The translations under genes were made by a program, and so were the position numbers. Shown here one piece after another: positions 44,022-57,732 of a stretch of DNA of 64,000 nt (its first letter is position 1; the number at the start of each line of letters is the position of its first letter). Location of the stretch: assembly GCA_037126765.1 (NCBI GenBank), contig JBBCBC010000001.1, positions 26,954,804 through 27,018,803 of the forward strand. The letters are read 5' to 3'. Source of the DNA: Stenogyne calaminthoides (Eukaryota; Streptophyta; Magnoliopsida; Lamiales; Lamiaceae). The notes under the pieces were generated by a model, which was not told the origin of the DNA, ran no database searches, and saw nothing but the letters and a program-made list of their open reading frames with translations.

Positions 44022-47000
44022 TCAAAGCAGATTGGCAACGGTCTTGACACCCATTCCACTCACATGTCTCTCGAATGTATTCATAGGCAGACGCTTTGTG
44101 AATGGATCAACTAGGCTGTCCTCAGACGCTATCTTTGCCATATCTATATCTCCTCTCTTAACGATTTCTCGTATAAGATGTCTTTCCTTTAATGTGTTTG
44201 TTTGACTCGTGGACTCTTGGTTCTCTTGAATTTGCAACTGCCCCTAGCAGATATTGCTAGTCAAATTCAGAACACCATCCAAGTCCACTAAGAAGATCTA
44301 GAGCCCAATCGGTTCTTTTTCACCGCTTCACAAGCGACTTACTTACCCGAGTTCCATGGTTGAGTCAGTGATGCATTTCTGCTTCACACTCGTCCATTTG
44401 ATGGCTACACTTCCCAAATGGAAACACACTAACTGAGGCAGATAATTTCTGGAATCTTTATCTTGATTGGAAATCCGAGTCCGTGTAGCCGACGGGGATT
44501 GGAGTATCTGACTGATAAATCAACATTCTATCCCGAATTCTTTTCAGACACTTCAGAATGTTTTTAACTGTCACCCAATGCGCTTTCCCTGGGTTACTTT
44601 GATATCTTGCTACCATACCTATGGCAAAGCAGATATCCGGTCTCGTACACAGCAATGCATACATAAGGTTTCCGACAGCCGAAGCACAAGGAATACCTTT
44701 CATGTCATCTATCTCCTTTTCGTCTTAGGGAACATATTCTTGGATAGATGGATTCCAAGTCTGAAAGGTACGAATCCTTTCTTGGAATCTTGCATGCTGA
44801 ATCGTTTCAAAAACCGAAGGTCATGTATGAAACTTGCGATAACCCGACCATCCTTTTCTTGTGATCTTGATCCCAAGGATGTGTCCGGTTTTCCCTAAGT
44901 CTTTCATATCAAACTGTTTTGAAAAACATGCCCTTACGTCTGATCACACCTTCACATCGTTCCCGATGATCACAATGTGATCTACGTACAGTACTAAGAA
45001 TACCAATGCAGTTCCGACACGCTTTTTATACACACAACTTTCAAACTCGTTTTGATCAAACCCATAAGACTTTATAATATGATCAAAACATTGGTTCCAA
45101 GCTCTGGATGCCTGTTTGAGTCCGTAAATGGACTTCTTGAGCTTACAAAACAAGATGTTCTTGGCCTGTTTCAATGAAACCTTGGGGTTGTTGCATATAG
45201 ATCTCTTCGTCAAGACTTCCGTTAAGGAAATCTGTCTTGACATCCATTTGCCAGATTTCAAAGTCGAAATGCGCAACAATCGATAAGAGAATACAGATGG
45301 ACTTAAGCATGGCTACTGGCGAAAAAGTTTCCTCATAATCGATCCCTTTCTTTCTGAGTATAACCTTTCGCCATTAGTCTTGCTTTAAAAGGTTTCAACC
45401 TTCCCGTCCGATCCTCTTTTCCTCTTATATACCCACTTGCATCTAATGGGTTTGACCCCATTAAGTGGTTCGACTTGCTCCCACACTCTATTATGAAACA
45501 TAGAACCCACTTTCTTTCATTGTTTTGTTTGCCAAGAAATCGCATCCTTATCTTGGAGTGCCTCATCATATGTCCATGGGTCTGATTCCGGAATCAAGTC
45601 CGAGGACTCTCCTATTCCCATGAATCTCTCGGGCTGTCTAACAACCCTCCCACTATAACGAGGTCGGTTGTGAGAAAACGTGTCGTTTGGTATATCATCT
45701 AAGATACCAACACTGAGGTTTGCCCTCTAAGCTCATTTAAGGTAATCTCACTTCTGGGTTTTCTTTGGTTCTATAGTTTTCTTCCAAAATCTAAAGTGGG
45801 TGTGAATGTCCACCTTTTGATCTTCGGAACTATAGAACATTCACCCTTTTGTTCCCTCGGGGTATCCTACAAAAACGACCTTAATTCTGATCGAGGATCC
45901 AATTTACCGGTTTCCTTGTCCAACACGTAGGCCGGACACCCCAAAGTTCTCATGTGTCTCATACTAGACTTGCGCCCGGTCCACAATTCTTTGGGGTTTT
46001 GGAACTGATTTGGATAGCACCAAGTTCAGAATGTAAGTCGCTGTTTTCCAAGGCATGACCCCAGAACGACTCGGGAAGATCCGTATAACTCATCATTGAT
46101 CTAACTATTTCCAAAAGAATTATGTTGCTTTGCTCTGCAAAAACCCCGTTTTGTTGAGGGGTTCCGGGTGCGGTGAGCTGGGATACAATCCCTTCATCAG
46201 ATAAGTAGTTCAAAAACTCATCGCTGAGGTATTCGCCTCCACGATCAGATCGTAGAGACTTGATACATTTTTCCATATGATTCTCTGCTTGAGCCTTAAA
46301 TTCTTTAGAATTTCTCAAGGTCTCAGATTCATGCTTCATAATGAAAATGTATCTTGAGTAATCATCAATAAAATTACTCATAACCTTCTCTTGCTTTGGT
46401 TGACATTGAACTACGTACATCTATGTGAACGATCTCTAACACTTCTTTAGCCCCATTCCCCTTGGCTCCAAATGCCATCTTGGTCATATTACCCTCCAAA
46501 CATGATTCGCAGGTTGAAATTTGTTCAACTTGGAGACGCTCCAGTGAACCATCTTTCACCAACCTTTGGATCCTCTTTGGATTTATATGACCTAATCTTA
46601 GATGCCAAAGAAGTGTCTCGTTCACGTCTGATGAACGTTTTCTTTTCTCGGAAACTGTTGATGTGTTATAGGATACATTTAAGTGAGTGGTGTGCCTGAT
46701 TAATTATATAGAGATTTTCCATCAATGTCCCGTAACAGATACACTCATCATTTCAAAAATGATGTCATTCTTATTAGAAGAAACTTAGTGTCCTTTAATC
46801 GAATTTTAGAAACTGAAAGTGAATTCTTTCTAAAACTGGGAACATAAAGATAATCACAAAAAAACTTTATCTTCAAAAGATAAAGCGCACTTCTCCCATC
46901 GCTTTAATCGCTACTTTCATGTAGTAAAGGTAATGTCTACTACTTGCGTAGTATTGCAATAATCGTTACTACCGTAGCATTGCAATATCCGCCACTTACG

Positions 47001-47781
47001 AACGCATTGCAATGTCTTCTACTTTAAATAACGTTGCCCGGTGTGATGAGGATCTCACTCCCACTACGTTGCCGGATCATTTAGAACCCGTGAAGCCAAC
47101 ATGATTAGTGGATCTCGTATCAACCACCCACGAATGAGAAGTATACGCCGCTAAACAAGTTTCAACAACTAGTGTATGAGAATTACCTTTCTTTCCGTCC
47201 CTTTTGGGGTTGGAACAGGCAAGACCTCCATTGTCCTCTCTCACCGCAGCTTAAGCACTTCCTCTTTGGATTTTCCTTGACACAACAAGCATTCCTCATC
47301 TTACCATTGCCCTTGGCAACAGTTGAGTTTTATTGCTTATGACCTTTGGTCCTCTTCTTTATCTTGCCTACCCTTGGCCTAGAAAATGAAGACGGACCAC
47401 TTGCCGTCAAAGCTTGAGTTTGGTGCTTCTTCATCATTTCTGCCGAGACCAAAAGCTTGCAACAAATTAGCTAGCGAGGCCAAAATGCTCAAAAACTTTT
47501 TGGGCAGAGAGTGAAGTACCAAATTCATCTGAGTCTCCAGATCATAATCTGCACTCAGAATCTCAAGTTTGTTCAGATGGGCCATCTATTTTGAGGACGT
47601 AATCCCTTACGGGTTTTTCCTCCACCATTTCAGCGACGACATCTCTCGCAAGGTGATCTGACGAGTCCCGCATGTTTTGACTCGTCAGTTGGCTCATCTG
47701 ATTTTTGTGTGTCAAAATCCACTTGTGCTTTTGTGCAGTTAGGACAATTATAATTTTCCAATCAATATAGTTTCCATACAT
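44022..47781 (-). pseudogene. gag-pol of internal-1 (heavily broken)
   Basis: Recognisable pieces in sense order: gag (GNYIDWKIIIVLTAQKHKW near 47760; YDLETQMNLVLHSLPKKF near 47530), a zinc knuckle CLSCGERGQW (47250), a protease site that reads WVVDTRST rather than DTGST (47130), integrase LRLGHINPKR (46610), RSDRGGEYLSDEFL (46250), RT NQCFDHIIKSYGFDQ and LYVDHIVIIG (about 44990; YVDD changed to YVDH), and RNase H ARYQSNPGKAHW and VDPFTKRLP (44130). There are many frameshifts. Loss of the protease glycine and the RT second aspartate would inactivate it even without the shifts, if these calls are correct. Confidence 0.85.
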
Positions 47782-48018
47782 ATTGTATTGACTTTAAGTA
47801 TAATAACAGTGGATTAAAAGGTAACGACATGCTGAACTGAAATAAACAACTATATGCAATAGCACAAGTATATCACAAGGTTCGATCACATTTCATCATA
47901 TTTAAAATCTCAAAAAAAATATGAACATGCATCAGCCAACATCTCAAAACAGTTTAAATAAGCCACGTTGGGTGGGTCATTATTTAAACACATTCAAGCG
48001 GGTTACAAACAAGAACAG

Positions 48019-48311
48019 TTACAAACCCTTAATATCCAGATTAATAGTTGGCTCCCACTTGACCAATATAAAATTGACAGGGACTTCGGAGAAGTATATG
48101 CATATCAATTTTATACCTAAGTAATAACCATGATTAAATACAGGATTACTATTTCGCTTTGATCGAGCCTCGTTGGGAGGGTCATCGTCGCCACTAGTAA
48201 TAACCCACAATCATCCGTTTGGAATTCATTCATGTGAAACCTATCTTTTGACCGTCCCGTTGGGGGAATTTCTCCAAAAGAATTCACAAATAAATAAATC
48301 ATGGAGGTCAA
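48019..48311 (-). other. Leader conserved segment of internal-1
   Basis: Encodes, over two frames, the same peptide strings as the leader open frame of copia D (35772-36119). Function unknown. Confidence 0.35.
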
Positions 48312-48589
48312 AATTAATTCAATTTTATTATCCGGAATAAAATTGTCAATTAATTATTTAAAACATACTTAGTAATTTTGGAGTTGAGATTTTTCAATTT
48401 GGCAACCCTCATGCAAACACATTTAAACAAATTAAATAAAGCATAAGATAGCACAAATAAAATCAAGCATAACAGAAAAATAAACATATTGGGCACAAAT
48501 TATCCAATTGTCATGGTTTGATTTTTTGGCTTGATCTTGAAGAAATACGTCTCGATTTCTCCCACTCATTCGTTAAATCTCGAAAAAAT

Positions 48590-49015
48590 ACTTCTGCTCT
48601 CGAACCGCCACGCCAAGAGCTCGCAATGATGATGCGCGCCTTGTCCGTCCGGCCGCCGCTTGCCCTAGGGCGACTTTAAGCAACCTCGGCACCGCTTTGG
48701 CGCGCCCCGCCCGGGGTTTCTCGGCATGCCTCGGCAAGACGGCGATCCTCGGCGGGTGACCCGCAGTAGCGTCACGCGCCCATACATCCGATGTGTAGGC
48801 TCGCCCGCTTCCGCCTACCAACTACCTCCACACGGCGTCTCCATCAGCGTCCGTCTTGTAGCCGCGTCACAGTCCCGTCCGCCCGTCTTTGGGCAGCGCG
48901 CCACAGACTTTGTCGCCCTTCACCCTCAAGTGCGCTTTGGCCCCCGGCCTCGCCTGCGCCCTGCGTGCCCGGCGTGCCCGCCCGCCCTACGCTGTTTCGA
49001 TTTAGATCCTTTAAT
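48590..49015 (-). other. GC-rich leader block of internal-1
   Basis: GC-rich sequence between conserved AT-rich leader segments (TATCCAATTGTCATGGTTTG and GATCCGGTTACAATTTATTT). It differs in sequence from the blocks at 36370-36845 and 55190-55560. Open frames within it lack any domain. Confidence 0.7.
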
Positions 49016-49330
49016 TCTTTTTCGTCTCTTCGTTCCCGATCCGGTTACAATTTATTTACAAAAATAAATAAACCTCGGATCTAGACTAGTCTATTACATT
49101 GATCAAATCAAACAAATCCTAGTCTACTCGTGGATTTTCTCACGAGGCAAAAAACAAATCCGAATCGAATCGAATTAAAAAACCACGATTTATATGCATG
49201 CAAAATAAAACATTAAAATCCAAGACAATTGGATACCGCAAAAATGAATCTAATAATCTACTATCCAATTTCAAATTTAATGTCCACGAATTAAATTACA
49301 ATTTAAAAAAATTCAGAGTCAAAACAAAGG

Positions 49331-49342
49331 GCTCGATACGAT
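49331..49342 (-). other. Altered primer-binding site of internal-1
   Basis: Minus strand next to LTR-B reads ATCGTATCGAGC where TGGTATCAGAGC is expected. The same altered string occurs beside LTR-C. Confidence 0.65.
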
Positions 49343-51199
49343 TATTGGGGAATGAGTTGCACAGATCTATTCGGGGTGAATATTTAAATACAAATTTAAT
49401 TCATTAATTATTACTAGCATGAATTAATCCTATATTAATTCAAATAATAATTACAACAACATATCATGCATATAAAAAGCCACGTAAAACCTACGCATGC
49501 GGAATCTACGGGTTTACGTGAACGTACCTCTCTCGGGATGGCAAAGGGCTTTGGTCGAATCGGACTAACCAAAAGGACTTCCCAAGTATTCCCTTAGCCC
49601 TTGCTCGACAATCCGGTGGAAGGATACTCACGAACAATTAACAAAAGGAAAAAATAAACTTTGTTGCACCACTTATGTGGATTTGCTAATATTTCCAGCA
49701 CATGGAATTGTACTTGGGAATGAACTAATCATCCCCTATTTATAGGAGAGAGGGTGGACGAAATTTGTGTTTTTTTCAATGTTGGATAAGACTTTTCTTG
49801 GTCACCAAGAAATCTTGAATATATCCCATATATTCTTTTTCCCATAATTAAAATATTCCACAAAAAATCCACCTCCTCTATTTTATGGAATTTTCGAAAA
49901 TATTAGTGTGCAAGAATCCAAGATTTGGATCTTCTTGAATTTATGAGATATTCTTGTATTTCAAGAAATACATATCTTCCATAATATCTTTTCAAGAAAA
50001 TCAAGAAAATCTTTCTTGCCCACTATATTTCCAAAATTTTGAAATTTCAATATGTATAACCAAGTGGGAGATTTCTTGAATTTAATGAGACAATCTTGTA
50101 TTCCAAGAATACATATCTTCATTCCATAACAAAATTCAAAGAAAATCTTTCTCCCTCTTTTATCCATAATTTTCGAAAATAAGAGGAAATATAAAGCAAC
50201 AATATTTATTTTATTTTAATCACCTTTTCAGTTATTGGACTATATGTTGGGCTACTCAGGGGGCCTTTAGGAGAATTAAGATTGGACCTTCTAATGGATC
50301 TTGAATATCTAATATTGAGCCACAATATAATTCAAGCTCATAAATATTAATTAATCCCACTACATAATTAATATTGCACTATCCATCTTAACCCATATTA
50401 CAGTCAATATGACTCCCGGTCATTATTTCCCGTGTTTAAGATTATCTAGCCCACTAATTAATTCAAGCCACTGAAATAGCTTTCCGTTAATTAATATCTT
50501 TTGTCCTTGGTCGAGGAACAGTTCAACATTATTATCCATACCGGAAACTAATTCCACTTGCAAGATTTGGTATGATAAAACTTATGAACCTCCCAAGGGG
50601 GCAAATCAAGCAAGCGTACTTGCACACGATTCTTCGTATTAAATCTTAGCAATCACATGTGACCAATAATATTGCCCAAGATAAAAAGTATTGAATCTCT
50701 CTCTCGATTAAGCTACCCATGATAAGTCAAAGCAATAGTTACCGATCCCACGTGATCCTATTTAAGGGACGAATGTTAAGAAACAACGAACCACCGAGGT
50801 CTAATTCTTCCTTTTTACATTACTCAAGAATTTATCCTCCTCAGAGGTCCTATTTAGCGCATCACCATGCACTAGTGTAATCTCTTGGTCAAGACAAACC
50901 AATCCCGAGCCTTACACCTCAACCTTTCGCGATGGTTGTTCATTTCCATCTAGGTCGTGAATGGCGTACTTATAGTTACAAGGATTTGTTAATTTAATCT
51001 TCGTGATCGGGTATCACTAAATTAACTACTGATGTAACACGTCATTTAATTATTAAAACAGCTTATCGCGAAAAATATATATAACATTCAATCATATTTA
51101 AAGCATCGGTGATAAACAATTTATTTAAGTAAATAAGTCTCGAAATTCATTTTATTATATACAAAGTAAAAAGCATACTTTTCAGTATAATCCCCAACA
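49343..51199 (-). repeat. LTR-B
   Basis: 1857 bp. It is the 5' LTR of internal-1. On plus it starts TATTGGGG (TG to TA) and ends CCCCAACA, directly joined to pol sequence of the older copy at 51200. Confidence 0.9.
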
Positions 51200-54100
51200 G
51201 CCTACGACAAAGCATATATCCTGTCTCGTACACAGCATTGCATACATAAGGTTTCCCTCTGGTAGAAGCACAAGGAATGCCTTTCATGTCATCTATCTCC
51301 TTTTTTGCGTCTTAGGGACATTTTCTTAGATAGATGGATTCCAAGTCCGAAAGGTACTGAATCATTTCTTGGAATCTTGCATCTTTGAATCATTTTAAAA
51401 ACCGGTGTCAATGTATGAATACTTGCGATAACCCGATCATCCTTTTTCTTGCGATCTCGAGTAATCTTGATCCCAAGGATGTGTCCGCTTTCCCTAAGTC
51501 TTTCATATCAAACCTGCTTTTGAAACGCCATGCCCTTACGTCTGACCACACCTTCACATCGTTCCCGATGATCACAATGTCATCTACGTATGGTACAAGA
51601 AATCCAATGCAAGTCCGACACGCTTTTAATACCACACAACTTTCAAACTCGTTTTGATCAAACCCATAAGACTTTATTACATGATCAAAACTTTGGTTCC
51701 AAGCTCTGGATGCCTGTTTGAGTCCATAAATGGACCTCTTGAGCTTACAAACTAGGTGTTCTTGGCCTGTTTCAATGAAACCTTGGTGTTGTTGCACATA
51801 GATCTCTTTATCTAGACTTCCGTTAAGGAAAGCTATCTTGACATCTATTTGCCAGATTTCAAGGTCGAAGTGTTCAGCAATCGATAAGAGAATACAGATG
51901 GACTTAAGCATGGCTACGGGCAAAAAAGTTTCCTCATAATCGATCCCTTTCTTTCTGAGTATAACCTTTCGCCATTAGTCTTGCTTTAAAAGGTTTCAAC
52001 CTTCCCGTCCGATCCTCTTTTCCTCTTATATACCCACTTGCATCTAATGGGTTTGACCCCATTAAGTGGTTCGACTAGCTCCCACACTCTATTATGAAAC
52101 ATAGAACCCACTTCGGCTTTCATTGCTGTTTGCCAAGAATCTGCATCCTTATCTTGGAGTGCCTCGTCATATGTCCATGGGTCTGATTCCGGGAAACAAC
52201 TTCGAGGACTCTCCTATTCCCATGAATCTCTCGGGCTGTCTAACAACCCTCCTACTATGACGAGGCTTTGGTTGTGAAAGCGTATCGTTTGGTATATCAT
52301 CTAGTACAGTTGGCACTGAGGTTTGCCCTCTAAGCTCATTTAAGGTAATCCCATTTCTGGGTTTTCTTTGGTTCATATAGTCTTCTTCCAAAATCTAAAG
52401 TGTGTGTTGATAACCACCTTTTGATCTTCGGGACTATAGGACATACACCCTTTTGTTCCCTCGGGGTATCCTACAAACAACCTTAATTCTGATCGAGGAT
52501 CCAATTTATCGGCTTCCTTGTCCAACACGTTGGCCGGACACCCCAAAATTCTCATGTGTCTCATACTAGGCTTGCGCCCGGTCCACAATTCTTTGGGGTT
52601 TTGGGAACCGATTTGGATAGCACCAATTTCAGAATGTAAGTCATTTTTTTTCAAGGCATGACCCCGTAATCGACTTCGGGAAGATCCGTATAACTCATCA
52701 TTGATCTAACCATTTCCAAAAAGAATTACATTGCTTAGCTCTGCAAACCCCATTTTGTTGAGGGTTCCGATGCGAAAGTGGGATACAATCCCTTCATCAG
52801 ATAAGTAGTTCAAAACTCATCGCTGAGGTATTCGCCTCCACGATCAGATCGTAGAGACTTGATACGTTTTTCCATATGATTCTCTGCTTGAGCCTTAAAT
52901 TCTTTAGAATTTCTCAAAGGTCTCAGATTCATGCTTCATAAGGAAAATGTACCTTGAGTAATCATCAATAAAATTACTCATAACCTCCTCTTGCTTTGGT
53001 TAACATTGAACTACTTACATCTATGTGAACGATCTCTAACACTTCTTTAGCCCCATTCCCCTTGGCTCCAAATGCCATTTTGGTCATATTACCCTCCAAA
53101 CATGATTCGCAGGTTGGATCCGATTCAACTTGGAGACGCTCCAGTGAACCATCTTTCACCAACCTTTGGATCCTATTTGGATTTATATGACCTAATCTTA
53201 GATGCCAAAGAAGTGTCTCGTTCACGTCTGATGAACGTTTTCTTTTCTCGAAACAGATTGATGTGTTATAGGATACATTTAAATGAGTGGTGTGCCGCGA
53301 TTAATTGTATAGAGATTTTCCATCAATGTCCCGTAACAGATACACTCATCATTTCAAAATGATGTCATTCTTATTAGAAGAAACTTAGTGTCCTTTAATC
53401 TAATTTTAGAAACTGAAAGTGAATTCTTTCTAAAACTGGGAACATAAAGATAATCTCGGAAAAAAAACTTTATCTTCAAAAGATAGGTGCACTTCTCCCA
53501 TTTGCTTTAATCAACATCATGTAGCATTGCAATGTCTGCTACTTGCGTAGTATTGCAATAATCGTTACCACCGTAGCATTGCAATATCTGCCACTTACGT
53601 AGCATTGCAATGTCTTCTACTTTCGTAACGTTACCCAGTGTGATGAGGATCTCACTCCCACTACGTTGCCGGATCATTTAGAACCCGTGAAGCCAACATG
53701 ATTAGTGGATCTCGTATCAACCACCCACGAATGAGAAGTATACACCTCTAAACAAGTTTCAACAACTAGTGTATGAGAATTACCTTTCTTTCCGTCCCTT
53801 TTGGGCTTGGAACAAGCAAGACCTCAATTGTCCTCTCTCACCGCAGCTTAAGCACTTTCTCGTTGGATTTTCCTTGACACAACAAGCATTCCTCATCTTA
53901 CCATTGCCCTTGGCAACAGTTGAGTTTTATTGCTTATGGCCTTTGGTCCTCTTCTTTATCTTGCCTACCCTTGGCCTAGAAAATGAAGACGGACCACTTG
54001 CCGTCAAAGCTTGAGTTTGGTGCCTCTTCATCATTTCTGCCGAGACCAAAAGCTTGCAACAAATTAGCTAGCGAGGACAAAATGCTCAAAAACTTTTTGG

Positions 54101-54400
54101 GCAGAGAGTGAAGTACCAAATTCATCTGAGTCTCCAGATCATAATGCACTTTCGAAATCTCAAGTTTGTTCGGATGGGCCATCTATTTTGAGGACGTAAT
54201 CCCTTACGGGTTTTCCTCCCACCATTTCAAATGACGACATCTCTCAAGAAGGTGATCCGACGAGTCCCTGCATGTTTTGACTCGTCGGTTGGCTCATCGA
54301 TTTTTGTGTGTCAAAATCCACTTGTGCTTTTTGCGCGATTAGGACAATTATAATTTTCCAATCAATATAGTTTCCATACATATTGTATTTGACTTTAAGT
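51200..54400 (-). pseudogene. gag-pol of internal-2, lacking its 3' end
   Basis: Starts (3' end in sense) within RNase H at the boundary with LTR-B; the sequence there (CCTACGACAAAGCATATATCC) equals 44622-44645 of internal-1. Pieces: RT with IDVKIAFLNGSLDKEIYVQQ, KRSIYGLKQASRAWNQ and an intact YVDDIVIIGND (51923-51590); integrase tail LRHMRILGCPANV (52560); LRLGHINPNR (53210); protease DTRST (53710); zinc knuckle (53840); gag YDLETQMNLVLHSL (54150). Frameshifts throughout. Confidence 0.85.
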
Positions 54401-54639
54401 ATAATAACAGTGGATTAAAAGGTAACGACATGCTGAACTGAAATAAACAACTATATGCAATAGCACACGCATATCACAAGATTCGATCACATGCCATCAT
54501 ATTTAAAATCTCAAAAAAAATATGAACAATGCATCAGCCAACATCTTAAAACAGTTTAAATAAGCCACGTTGGGTGGGTCATTATTTAAACACATTCAAG
54601 CAGGTTACAAACAAGAACAATTACAAACCTTTAATATCC

Positions 54640-54913
54640 AGATTAATAATTGGCTCCCTCTTGACCAATATAAAATTGACAGGGACTTCGGAGAAGTATA
54701 TACATATCAATTTTATACCTAAGTAATAACCATGATTAAATACAGGATTACTATTTCACTTTGATCGAGCCTCGTTGGGAGGGTCATCGTCGCCACTAGT
54801 AATAACCCACAATCATCCGTTTGGAATTCATTCATGTGAAACCTATCTTTTGACCGTCCCGTTGGGGGAATTTCTCCAAAAGAATTCACAAATAAATAAA
54901 TCATGGAGGTCAA
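54640..54913 (-). other. Leader conserved segment of internal-2
   Basis: Same peptide strings as 35772-36119 and 48019-48311, split by a frame change. Function unknown. Confidence 0.35.
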
Positions 54914-55189
54914 AATTAATTCAATTTTATTATCCGGAATAAAATTGTCAATTAATTATTTAAACATACTTAGTAATTTTGAAGTTGAGATTTTTCCATT
55001 TGGCAACCCTCATGCAAACACATTTAAACAAATTAAATAAAGCATAAGATAGCGCAAATAAATCAAGCATAACAGAAAAAAAAACATATTGGGCACAAAT
55101 TATCCAATTGTCATGGTTTGATTTTTCTTGGCTTGATCTTGAAGAAACACGTCTCGAATTTCTCCCACTCGTTCGTCTCGAAAAATACT

Positions 55190-55560
55190 TGTCTCGAACC
55201 GCCACGCCAGCTTTCGCAATGGATACACGCCCGCATCCGGCCCGCCACTTGGCACAGGGCGACCAAAAACCGCCGCCCGGCGGTCGCCACGCCTTGATGC
55301 CTCGGGTCGGGGTCGGCGAACGCAGCGTCCCGCGCGCGTCCGCGCCACGCTTCGCCCGCCTCTGCCTACGCTGCGTCATCGGCCGCCCGCGTCTTCGCAC
55401 CGCACCAAACTTCCGTCCGCGTCCTTTCGGCCTGGAAGCGCGCCGCCGCCCGTCTTGGCGTGGCCTTCATCCTCGTGCACGCCGCGGCCCCGACCTACCC
55501 TGCGCCCCAAAGCGTGCCGGTAGCGCGCCGCGCCCGTCTGTCAGTTACGGATTTAGATCC
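55190..55560 (-). other. GC-rich leader block of internal-2
   Basis: GC-rich, between the same conserved leader segments as the other two blocks. It begins like 48600 (GAACCGCCACGCCA) and then diverges. Large overlapping open frames on both strands reflect GC content. Confidence 0.7.
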
Positions 55561-55875
55561 TTTAATTTCTCGTCTTTTTAAGTTCCCGATCCGGTTACAA
55601 TTTATTTACAAAAAAATAAATAAACCTAGATCTAGACTAGTCTATTACATTGATCAAATCAAACAAATCCTAGTCTACTCGTGGATTTTCTCACGAGGCA
55701 AAACAAATCCGAACGAATCGAATTAAAAAACCACAGTTTATATGCATGCAAAATAAAACATTAAAATCCATGACAATTGGATACCTGCAAAACAGATCTA
55801 ACAGTTCTACTATCCAATTTCAAATTTAATGTCCACAAATTAAATTACAATTTAAAAATTGAGTCTTAAACAAAG

Positions 55876-55888
55876 GGCTCGATACGAT
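55876..55888 (-). other. Altered primer-binding site of internal-2
   Basis: Minus strand beside LTR-C: ATCGTATCGAGCC in place of TGGTATCAGAGCC. Confidence 0.65.
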
Positions 55889-57732
55889 TGTTGGGGAATG
55901 AGTTACAAAGATCTATTCGGGGTGAATATTTAAATACAAATTTAATTCATTAATTATTACTAGCATGAATTAATCCTATATTAATTCAAATAATAATTGC
56001 AACAACATATCATGCATATAAAAAGCCACGTAAAACATACGCATGCGGAATTTACGGGTTTACGTGAACGTACCTCTCGGGATGGCAGTGGCTTTGGTCG
56101 GACGGACTAACCAAAAGGACTTCCCAAGTATTCCCATAGCCCTTGCTCGACAATCCAGTGGAGGGATACTCGCGAACAATTAACAAAAGGAAAAAATAAA
56201 CTTTGTTGCACCACTTATGTGGATTTGCTAATATTTCCAGCACATGGAATTGTACTTGGGAATGAACTAATCATCCCCTATTTATAGGAGGGAGGGTGGA
56301 CGAAATTTATGTGATATTTCAATGTGGGAAAAGACTTTTCTTGGTCACCAAGAAATCTTGAATATATCCCTTATATTCTTTTTCCCATAATTAAAATATT
56401 CCACAAAAAATCCCACCTCCTCAATTATGGACAAATTTTGAAAATATTAAGCAAGATTCCAAGATTTGGATCTTCTTGTATTTATGATATTCTTGTATTT
56501 CAAGAAATACATATCTTGCATAATATCTTTTCAAGAAAATCAAGAAAAACTTTCTTGCCCACTATATTTTCAAAAAAATTCGAAATTTACTATATAGATA
56601 ACCAAGTGGGAGATTTCTTGAATTTAATGAGATAATCTTGTATTCCAAGAATACATATCTTCATTCCATAAAAAAATTCAAAGAAAATCTTTCTCCTCTT
56701 TTTTATCCATAATTTTTAAAATTTTAGAGGAAATATAAGCAACAATATTTATTTTATTTTAATCACCTTTTTCAGTTATTGGACTATATGTTGGGCTACT
56801 CAGGGGGCCTTTAGGAGAATTAAGATTGGACCTTCTAATGGATCTTGAATATCTAATATTGAGCCACAATATAATTCAAGCCCATAAATATTAATTAATC
56901 CCACTACATAATTAATATTGCACCATCCATCTTAACCCATATTACGATCAATATGGCTCCGGTCATTATTTCCCGTGTTTAAGATTATCTAGCCCATTAA
57001 TTAATTCAAGCCACTGAAATAGCTTTCCGTTAATTAATATCTTTTGTCCTTGGTCGAGGAACGGTTCAACATTATTATCCATACCGGAAACTAATTCCAC
57101 TTGCAAGATTTGGTATGATAAAACTTATGAACCTCCCAAGGGGGCAAATCAAGCAAGCGTACTTGCACACGATTCTTCGTATTAAATCTTAGCAATCACA
57201 TGTGACCAATAATATTGCCCAAGATAAAAAGTATTGAATCTCACTCGATTAAGCTACCCATGATAAGTCAAAGCAATAGTTACCGATCCCACGTGATCCT
57301 ATTTAAGGGACGAAGGTTAAGAAACAACGAACCACTGAGGTCTAATTCTTCCTTGTTTAGTTCTGAAGAATTTATCCTCCTGTAGGTCTTATTCAGCGCA
57401 TCAGTCATGCACTAGTGTAATCTCTTGGTCAAGACAAACCAATCTGAGCCTTACACCTCAACCTTTCGCGATGGTTGTTCATTTCCATCTAGGTCGTGAA
57501 TGACGTACTTTTTTGTTACAAGGACCGTTAATTTAATCTTCTGTGATCTGGTATCACTAAATTAACTACAGTGTAACACGTACGAATTATTGAACAGTTA
57601 TGCAGTAAATATATGTAACATTCATTCATATTTAAAGCATCAGTGATAAACAATTTATTTCAGTAAATAAGTCTGAAAATTCAGTTTCGATTATACAAAG
57701 TGAAAAGCATACTTTTCAGTATAATCCCAACA
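55889..57732 (-). repeat. LTR-C
   Basis: 1844 bp, TGTTGGGG...CCCAACA, 5' LTR of the outer (older) copy. Its right-hand part keeps CTG/CAG sites that are altered in LTR-A and LTR-B. Confidence 0.92.

Noticed and set aside
42059..57732. Tandem dimer formed by unequal crossing-over or dimer integration
   Set aside because: Internal-2 begins mid-RNase H exactly at the end of LTR-B and LTR-A is chimeric. Nesting plus LTR recombination explains both; a dimer does not.
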